NCBI GenBank assembly: GCA_944372565.1
Contig: CALVZR010000141.1
Span: 1-10,149 of the forward strand
DNA length: 10,149 nt
Source of the DNA: an uncultured Clostridia bacterium
Lineage (GTDB): Bacteria > Bacillota > Clostridia > Christensenellales > Borkfalkiaceae
Direction of reading: 5' to 3'
The position numbers were made by a program, and so were the translations under genes. Numbering within the stretch: the stretch's first letter is position 1; each line of letters starts with the position of its first letter. Shown here piece after piece: positions 5,105 through 10,149 of this stretch. The notes beneath the pieces were generated by a model. It worked only from the letters and a program-made list of their open reading frames with translations. It did not search any database and was not told the DNA's origin.

Positions 5105-7995
5105 TTCACGTTGCAGACGATCTCCTTGATCGTCACGTTGTTATTCGCATCGTACGCGTAGTAGCGGACGAGATATCTTCCCGCCGTCTGCGGAACGAAT
5201 TGATTGTTCACCGTTTCGATATACGTCGCGTCGGGCGAAACCACGTAGATGCTGAGAACGGGGTTTTCGTCCTGATTATCCAGAACGACTGCATCCGGAA
5301 GTTTTACCCTCTTTCCGACTTTCCCGGAAAGTTCTTCGGAAGAAACCGTGATCGAAGGCGCTTCCGTATCTTCTGCAAAAAGGCTGTACGAATCGAGACG
5401 GTAGTTCCCCGCGGAATCCTCCGCGTAATACGTCAGGGAATATATGCCGTAGCTGTCGAGCACGAAGTCCATTCCCTCGGCGCTGATCTGATTATCGATA
5501 AGTTTTTCCCCCGTGGGAGAAGTGAGCGTCACGTAAACCTGCACGTTGGGGCTGATAACGTCGTACCCCCTTGCATACGGCAGACGGATGCGCTGATTGA
5601 GCGAGGGCCGCTCGATCAGATCTTCCGCATATTCGATCTCGGGGCTGACCGCGTCCGAAAAAGGACTCATTCCTTCCGATTTGTAATCCGCGTAAAGCAC
5701 CTGATTGTTGAGATGGGTGATCTTCACGCCGGCCTCGCCAGAAATTTCCGTAAGCCTGAATTCCACGAAGATCCGCCCGCTGGTAAATCCCGTAAAAGGC
5801 GTACCGTCGTCGTTGACCGTCGGGGTGAAAATCGTATTGCCGCGGTAATCGAGCACCGACGTGCCGTTCCAAGCAAGTTCCAGCGGCGTTGCGGAAACGC
5901 CCGCAGCGGTATCGTATCCGCCGTTCATGGAATACCGCTGTCCGTTATAATATACGAGGGTGTTGGTTGCCGTATATTGTTCGAGGGCCATCGTGAACCC
6001 GACGGAAGCGTTGTCCGCATCGCGCAGTTTCACTTCCAGCCGTCCGAACGATTGCATCCCGTAGGGGACATGGAACAATGCGGAAAAGTTGGACGCCCTG
6101 AGCGGATGGATATAGGAAAACGCCATATCTCCCGTGTATCCGCTCTTCGCGGAAAACAGCATATAGCTTTCCGTGAGCTCCTCCGCCGTATTATAGGAAA
6201 CGTCCGTCGCTTCGGCGTCGTAGGAAAAATAATCGCTGAGGAATTCCGCTTCCGCGATCGCGCAGGTGAATTCGCGCACGACGGGTACGTTTTCCCCGCA
6301 GGAAATTTCGTAAACGAGACGCACCTCGCTGCCGTATTTTTCCGTATCGGGCACGAACACGTAGTTTTTCACCTCTTCGGAATAAGACGCTTTCTCCCCC
6401 GTGCCGTACGCGGTGATCTTCACCGCCGCCTTCAGCTTGGCGCCCGGGCGGCTCGTATAGTCGTACGCGGCGGGTTCGGGAAGTTTATATTCTTCCTTAT
6501 CGATGAATTTTTCGTACATCGTCAGATCGCCTTCAAACACGGGCTGACCGTCCGAAACGATTTCAATGAGAATGCTTTTATACGCCGCGTTTCCGAGATA
6601 GTCCTCCGCGCGGTAGCGGAGATAATACTCGCCGGGCAGACGGAGCGAAACGGTATTGTTTTCCACATCGTACCTATCCCCCGTGAGCAGGCGTTCGGCA
6701 TATACAAAAACGTTTACGCTGCCGCTGCCCCCGGAAACGGAAACCTCCGGCAGGGCGATGGTTTCGCCCGCAACGTACTGCGTTTTTTCCAGTTCCGCCG
6801 AAATCTCCATAGGCGGCACGGCGTAACGCGCGAGCACGGCGTATTCCGCGGTTTCGGTATGCCCCGCGGCGTCCGTCGCCTCGTAGCGCAGCGTATATGT
6901 CCCCGCTGTTTCGGGAATAAAACTCTCCCCTTCGATCGCGGTGAATTCCGTTTCGCCGGGCGCGGCGATCGAAATTTTCAGATCGAGCGCGCCGTCTATG
7001 GCGTCGTACGCCTCCGCGGGATACAGTTTATATTCTTTACCCACCGCGGCAACGGGCGGTTCGTCCCAGTTTTCTTCCACTAAAATAGAGGGATTTTGCG
7101 TGTCGGTCACCCCCGCTCCGTTCATCGGAACGCCGCCCACGCAGAACACCATATAATTGGCCTCGCCGCCGAGGAAACCCGTTGCGGCGATGCTGATCTT
7201 CACGCGGTTATTTTTGAATCCGCCCCATTCGTTGCCGTAGCCGACGGCTTCGCCGTCGTCGAGTTTGAGTACGGGCGTATTCTTTCCCGTGTGCTGGTCG
7301 ATGGAAACGAGCAGTTCCTCGGGATCGTAATGCAAAGTGAAGGGTTTATAGATCATTTCCTCGTTGGAAATGCCTTCAAAGGAGGAAACGACCGTTCCGG
7401 AAAACGAGATGGCGTTCGATTCGAAACCGAGATCCGAAACATCCGATGCAATACCGATATCTCCCCATTTATATCCCCTGGCGGAAATGCCGGGAGCCTC
7501 TACATTCGTTGCCGTCCAGTCATTCGCCCAGCGGTTTTGCAGGATGGTGATCTTGAGGTAATTGCTCTCGTCGTCCGCGTCGGTAAGCGTGATGTCGAAC
7601 TGCGTGAAACTCGCCGTGCCCCGCGCCGAGGGGATGGGCGCGATGCTCAGCAGCTCGTCTTCCCCCGTCAAGCGGGAAAGATCGATCACATTATTATAAA
7701 CGATTTCGGCGCCTCCTGCCTGCGAATGCACGTAAATGCCGTTTTTGCGGTATTCGGGCAGCGTGTCGGGCGTGACGACGACGGGATCCGGCTGCCGGTA
7801 ATCCGCATCGTAGCCGTTCAACATATAATCGGGCGCATTCACGTTGGCGGTGATCTCCACGCCGTCGTCCGCGCTCCAAAGTTCCGCGGGGCTGAGCGGC
7901 ACATCTGCCGAAACCGGTTCACGCAGGAGCGCCGTTCCCAGCGCGCCGCCCGCTAAAAGGGCGGCGCAGAGTATGGTAAGCAAAACTTTTTTCAT
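5101..7995 (-). CDS. Secreted multi-domain Ig-like / beta-sandwich protein, function unknown
   Basis: This 964-residue protein has a Sec signal peptide (MKKVLLTILCAALLAGGALG, likely cleavage after PVSA at residue 30). I see no lipobox, LPXTG signal or C-terminal membrane helix, so it is probably released or held by other contacts. The layout by eye is: beta-sandwich J1 (about 85-295); Ig-like units at about 300-390, 393-480 and 483-580; beta-sandwich J2 (about 585-780); Ig-like units at about 783-876 and 877-964. Four Ig units share a closing signature: YEATDAAGH, YRAEDYLGN, YYAEDSAGN and YYAYDANNN. J1 and J2 share features such as TLTDADDES and KLRDADNAS and may be duplicates. No catalytic motif was recognised. 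Ig-like units of this kind are common spacers or binding modules in exported bacterial proteins. Its place between the permeases and lipoprotein suggests glycan binding or scaffolding, which is inference. Confidence 0.8.
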   Translation of the reverse strand: MKKVLLTILCAALLAGGALGTALLREPVSADVPLSPAELWSADDGVEITANVNAPDYMLNGYDADYRQPDPVVVTPDTLPEYRKNGIYVHSQAGGAEIVYNNVIDLSRLTGEDELLSIAPIPSARGTASFTQFDITLTDADDESNYLKITILQNRWANDWTATNVEAPGISARGYKWGDIGIASDVSDLGFESNAISFSGTVVSSFEGISNEEMIYKPFTLHYDPEELLVSIDQHTGKNTPVLKLDDGEAVGYGNEWGGFKNNRVKISIAATGFLGGEANYMVFCVGGVPMNGAGVTDTQNPSILVEENWDEPPVAAVGKEYKLYPAEAYDAIDGALDLKISIAAPGETEFTAIEGESFIPETAGTYTLRYEATDAAGHTETAEYAVLARYAVPPMEISAELEKTQYVAGETIALPEVSVSGGSGSVNVFVYAERLLTGDRYDVENNTVSLRLPGEYYLRYRAEDYLGNAAYKSILIEIVSDGQPVFEGDLTMYEKFIDKEEYKLPEPAAYDYTSRPGAKLKAAVKITAYGTGEKASYSEEVKNYVFVPDTEKYGSEVRLVYEISCGENVPVVREFTCAIAEAEFLSDYFSYDAEATDVSYNTAEELTESYMLFSAKSGYTGDMAFSYIHPLRASNFSALFHVPYGMQSFGRLEVKLRDADNASVGFTMALEQYTATNTLVYYNGQRYSMNGGYDTAAGVSATPLELAWNGTSVLDYRGNTIFTPTVNDDGTPFTGFTSGRIFVEFRLTEISGEAGVKITHLNNQVLYADYKSEGMSPFSDAVSPEIEYAEDLIERPSLNQRIRLPYARGYDVISPNVQVYVTLTSPTGEKLIDNQISAEGMDFVLDSYGIYSLTYYAEDSAGNYRLDSYSLFAEDTEAPSITVSSEELSGKVGKRVKLPDAVVLDNQDENPVLSIYVVSPDATYIETVNNQFVPQTAGRYLVRYYAYDANNNVTIKEIVCNVK

Positions 7996-8002
7996 CGAAA
8001 TT

Positions 8003-8010
8003 TCTCCTTA
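8003..8010 (-). promoter_or_regulatory. Shine-Dalgarno site of the Ig-like protein gene, starting at the permease stop codon
   Basis: On the minus strand TAAGGAGA begins with the TAA stop of the MalG-type permease (8010-8008) and lies 7 bases before the ATG at 7995. This supports the chosen start and ties the exported Ig-like protein to the transporter at the level of translation. Confidence 0.8.
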
Positions 8011-8919
8011 TCCTTTCAGTCCGCCGATGGTCAGAGATCCCATCAGCTTTTCTTTGAAACACATAAACAATACGAACACGGGCAGCGCGATGATGAGCAG
8101 ACCCGCCATCTTCCTGGTGACGTCCGCCACCTCGTAATTCGTGCTGTACTGGAACATCCACGCCCCGTAAGAGAGGTTCGGATAGCTCGGCAGGTAGATA
8201 AGCGGCGTCATATAGTCGTTCCACAGCGTGATGAACTGCATGAGGAACAGCACGCCGAAAATCGTCCTCGTCATGGGGAACATAATCTGAACCATCGTGC
8301 GGCAGTGCCCCGCCCCGTCGATGAAGGCAGCCTCCGCATATCCCCAGGAAAGCCCCTTCCAGCTGGCGTAATACATCAAAAACACCGAACCGAACGCGCC
8401 GCAGCTCCACAGATAGTTGCCGAGCAACGAATCGTACAGCCCCAAATCGTTGAGCAGCTTGATGTTCGCCGCCATGGAAACGGAAAGGGGCATATAATTG
8501 GTGATCAGCACGATGGGCCAGAGCGCGTTTACCCAGCGTATGTATTTATATTTGGCGAGAATGTAACTCGCGATCGACGCGGTGAGCACCGAAAAAAACG
8601 CGTTGCCGCATGCATAGAGCAAGCTGTTGCCCAAAAGTCCGAAAAAGCCCACCGTTTTCGTGGCGGTAACCGAAATTTTGATATTCTGAAACGCCAAGAT
8701 ATAATTGTTGAACGCCCAGCCGGAGGCAGAACTCGGAAACCACGTGGGGTTGAGATAAAACTCCACGTCGGATTTCACGCTGGTGAGAATCCCCCAGAAC
8801 AGCATAAACAAGAACGCGACCGTCCACAGGCAGAGCAGCGCCCACACCGAAACGGGGAAGATTTTGCGGGAGATCTTTCTCCATACGGAATAACCTTTTT
8901 TCATTTCGCGATTTTCCAT
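8008..8919 (-). CDS. Carbohydrate ABC transporter permease, MalG type (CUT1)
   Basis: This 303-residue inner-membrane protein forms half of the pore of a sugar importer. Six hydrophobic segments are visible, at about residues 22-46, 95-118, 128-150, 164-186, 218-240 and 270-288. The cytoplasmic EAA loop that docks the ATPase is at 195-215 (AEAAFIDGAGHCRTMVQIMFP), matching the EAA...G.........I..P pattern. The C-terminus LTIGGLKG resembles the usual MalG-type end. The start is supported by GGGAGGG five bases upstream, and the gene lies 12 bases after the partner permease. Downstream comes the Ig-like protein rather than another transporter gene. No ATP-binding subunit gene is in the window; many CUT1 systems share one encoded elsewhere. 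The class is secure; the transported sugar is unknown. Confidence 0.94.
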   Translation of the reverse strand: MENREMKKGYSVWRKISRKIFPVSVWALLCLWTVAFLFMLFWGILTSVKSDVEFYLNPTWFPSSASGWAFNNYILAFQNIKISVTATKTVGFFGLLGNSLLYACGNAFFSVLTASIASYILAKYKYIRWVNALWPIVLITNYMPLSVSMAANIKLLNDLGLYDSLLGNYLWSCGAFGSVFLMYYASWKGLSWGYAEAAFIDGAGHCRTMVQIMFPMTRTIFGVLFLMQFITLWNDYMTPLIYLPSYPNLSYGAWMFQYSTNYEVADVTRKMAGLLIIALPVFVLFMCFKEKLMGSLTIGGLKG

Positions 8920-8931
8920 ATCTTCCCTCCC

Positions 8932-9897
8932 TTAAAATTCCGCTTCGGGATCGAAACGGTCGAAGAGTTTCTTCGTCCCCCAGATGATGGGGATGGAAAC
9001 CAGCCCGATGGTCAGGTTCGCCGCTGTGGTATAACCGTACATAAAACGGTTATCCCCGCCGCCGTTGTCGCCGATGACCTGCAGCGTCATATAATAGCCG
9101 AACGTGATGGTGCCTTCGGGCGCCTTGATGCCCGCGCCGTTGCCGTAGATGGCGAACAGCGGGCCCTGCTGCGTGAAAAAGCCCGTAAATATGCCCAGGC
9201 AGTAAACCTGCAGAATGGGGAACATCATGGGCACCGTGAGGTGGATAAATTCCTGCCACAGGCTGAACCCTTCTATCTGTCCCACTTCCACCAGATCGTC
9301 CGGAATGCGGCTCATCGTGCCGAGGTTGAGCAGCAGGCTGCCCGGCACCGAAGTGAAAAAGCAATAGACGAGCATGGTTGGAAAGGCATTATACGGATCC
9401 ATGATGAGGGTGGGCAGGTCCGCGCCGAACAGCGTTCTCCACATGCCTGCCAGCCCGTATTCCACGAAATAGCGGAAAAAGAGCGCCACCACCATGGAGG
9501 AAATGATCGTGGGCAGATAGAGCACCACCTTGAAAAGCCCTTTTAAGGGAAGCTTTTTATAGATGATGAAGGAGAACATGATGCTCACGGGAAGTGCGAC
9601 CAGCGTGACGAGGTGCATGATCACGCCGTTGAGAAAATACGACGTGAGGTTCTGCCCCGAAAAGAGGTCGCTGAAAAAGTCCGTGAAATTTTTGAACATG
9701 TTCGGGGCGTCGTAAAACACCTGTGAACCCGTCTGCGCGTCAAACCTCTGGAAGGCGAGCAGGATATTGTTGATGTTGCCGTACACATAAAACACCACCC
9801 ACTGCACCAGCATGAACGCCAGCGCGCAGATGCAGAACACCTGCGCGTGCCTCTCGTGGGCAAGGCGGCTTTTTGTTGTAGGAAGATTCTTTTTCAT
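8932..9897 (-). CDS. Carbohydrate ABC transporter permease, MalF type (CUT1)
   Basis: This 321-residue membrane protein should pair with the MalG-type permease to form the sugar channel. Hydrophobic segments lie at about 20-40, 91-113, 122-144, 170-192, 223-245 and 287-307. The EAA loop is at about 202-223 (LVEVGQIEGFSLWQEFIHLT), with the expected Gly210 but EVG instead of EAA, a tolerated variation in MalF-type subunits. An extended hydrophilic stretch between the first two segments (about 50-90) probably faces outside, next to the binding protein. AAGGA lies 7 bases before the ATG, and the gene follows the solute-binding protein gene by 18 bases. Class assignment is strong; the substrate cannot be read. 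Confidence 0.93.
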   Translation of the reverse strand: MKKNLPTTKSRLAHERHAQVFCICALAFMLVQWVVFYVYGNINNILLAFQRFDAQTGSQVFYDAPNMFKNFTDFFSDLFSGQNLTSYFLNGVIMHLVTLVALPVSIMFSFIIYKKLPLKGLFKVVLYLPTIISSMVVALFFRYFVEYGLAGMWRTLFGADLPTLIMDPYNAFPTMLVYCFFTSVPGSLLLNLGTMSRIPDDLVEVGQIEGFSLWQEFIHLTVPMMFPILQVYCLGIFTGFFTQQGPLFAIYGNGAGIKAPEGTITFGYYMTLQVIGDNGGGDNRFMYGYTTAANLTIGLVSIPIIWGTKKLFDRFDPEAEF

Positions 9898-9915
9898 GCC
9901 CGTATCCTTAAACGA

Positions 9916-10149
9916 TCAGAGGATGCCGTAATACGCGTTGTATGCGGCCGTCCAAAGGGATTCGCTGTAATATGCGGCAATTCCGTTGAAATAATCATCG
10001 GCGGAAAGGTTGGGATAGGCGTACATGGTGTTGAACAGTCCGGTGTTATAGTCCGTGCCGCCCACGTTGGATCTCCACCCGATGTCCGCCGTGCTGCTGC
10101 GCGCGAAACGCGTGCGGGCATTGGGGCTGTTGCGGATAATGGTGACCTC
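9916..10149 (-). CDS. Probable extracellular solute-binding protein of the sugar ABC importer, C-terminal 77 residues (truncated by window edge)
   Basis: The minus-strand frame is open from the right edge to TGA at 9918-9916, giving 77 residues. It includes ARTRFARSSTADIGWRSN, YNTGLFNTMYAYPNLSADD and an aromatic-rich end, SLWTAAYNAYYGIL. The N-terminus, signal peptide and most of the ligand pocket lie outside the window. The call rests mainly on position: in CUT1 operons the binding-protein gene very often comes directly before the MalF-type permease, here with an 18-base gap. The residues visible are compatible with the C-terminal lobe of such a protein but hold no motif I can treat as diagnostic. 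The real operon start and promoter should lie further upstream. Confidence 0.65.
   Translation of the reverse strand, partial: EVTIIRNSPNARTRFARSSTADIGWRSNVGGTDYNTGLFNTMYAYPNLSADDYFNGIAAYYSESLWTAAYNAYYGIL

Noticed and set aside
4933..7083. Long plus-strand open frame (716 codons) opposite the Ig-like protein gene
   Set aside because: Same reason: a shadow frame with low-complexity R/H/V/F-rich composition, overlapping a gene with a signal peptide, a Shine-Dalgarno site and recognisable Ig-like units.
5101..7995. Cell-wall anchored (sortase) surface protein
   Set aside because: No LPXTG-like motif, hydrophobic segment or basic tail at the C-terminus, which ends in CNVK.
8305..9546. Plus-strand open frame (413 codons) opposite both permease genes
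   Set aside because: Antisense to two secure membrane-protein genes; the predicted product is H/R/E-rich with no family resemblance.
9894..10121. Minus-strand 75-codon frame at the right edge
   Set aside because: Out of frame with the open 77-residue C-terminal end (10149-9916) that fits a binding-protein gene; its R/T/P/S-rich product looks like a shadow.

Overview
This window reads as part of a carbohydrate-utilisation locus from a Gram-positive, Clostridia-like bacterium, probably an uncultured gut lineage. That placement is an inference. It rests on strong purine-rich Shine-Dalgarno sites before every gene, a typical secretion signal and lipoprotein signal, CUT1-type sugar ABC permeases with no ATPase gene beside them, an AraC-type regulator, and moderately high GC. 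No rRNA, tRNA, mobile element, CRISPR array or phage gene was seen.

Layout. At the left edge (1-393, + strand) is the C-terminal DNA-binding half of an AraC-family regulator, cut by the window start. Everything else, from 418 to the right edge, is one dense minus-strand gene series. In transcription order (right to left) it is: the C-terminal end of a probable extracellular solute-binding protein (cut by the right edge); a MalF-type permease; a MalG-type permease; a 964-residue secreted multi-domain Ig-like protein; a DUF4838-type lipoprotein; a compact GH31 glycosidase; and a GH-A-like TIM-barrel protein carrying a GDEPG motif. Gaps between genes are 10 to 48 bases, and the last two genes overlap by 4 bases (ATGA). 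This supports one operon with translational coupling. A hairpin with a T7 tract (376-413) ends the operon and lies partly inside the 3' end of the AraC gene. No promoter for the operon is visible; it should lie beyond the right edge.

Working model (inference). The exported Ig-like protein and the surface lipoprotein capture or trim a glycan outside the cell. The solute-binding protein and two permeases import the resulting oligosaccharide, using an ATPase encoded elsewhere. The GH31 enzyme and the GDEPG protein, neither with a signal peptide, finish degradation in the cytoplasm. The AraC-type protein is a plausible local regulator. The substrate cannot be read from the sequence. The GH31 resembles the MYORG-like branch, so an alpha-galactoside or related alpha-glycoside is a reasonable first guess. 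The most novel parts are the Ig-like protein, the DUF4838 lipoprotein and the GDEPG protein, none of which has a settled function I can name.
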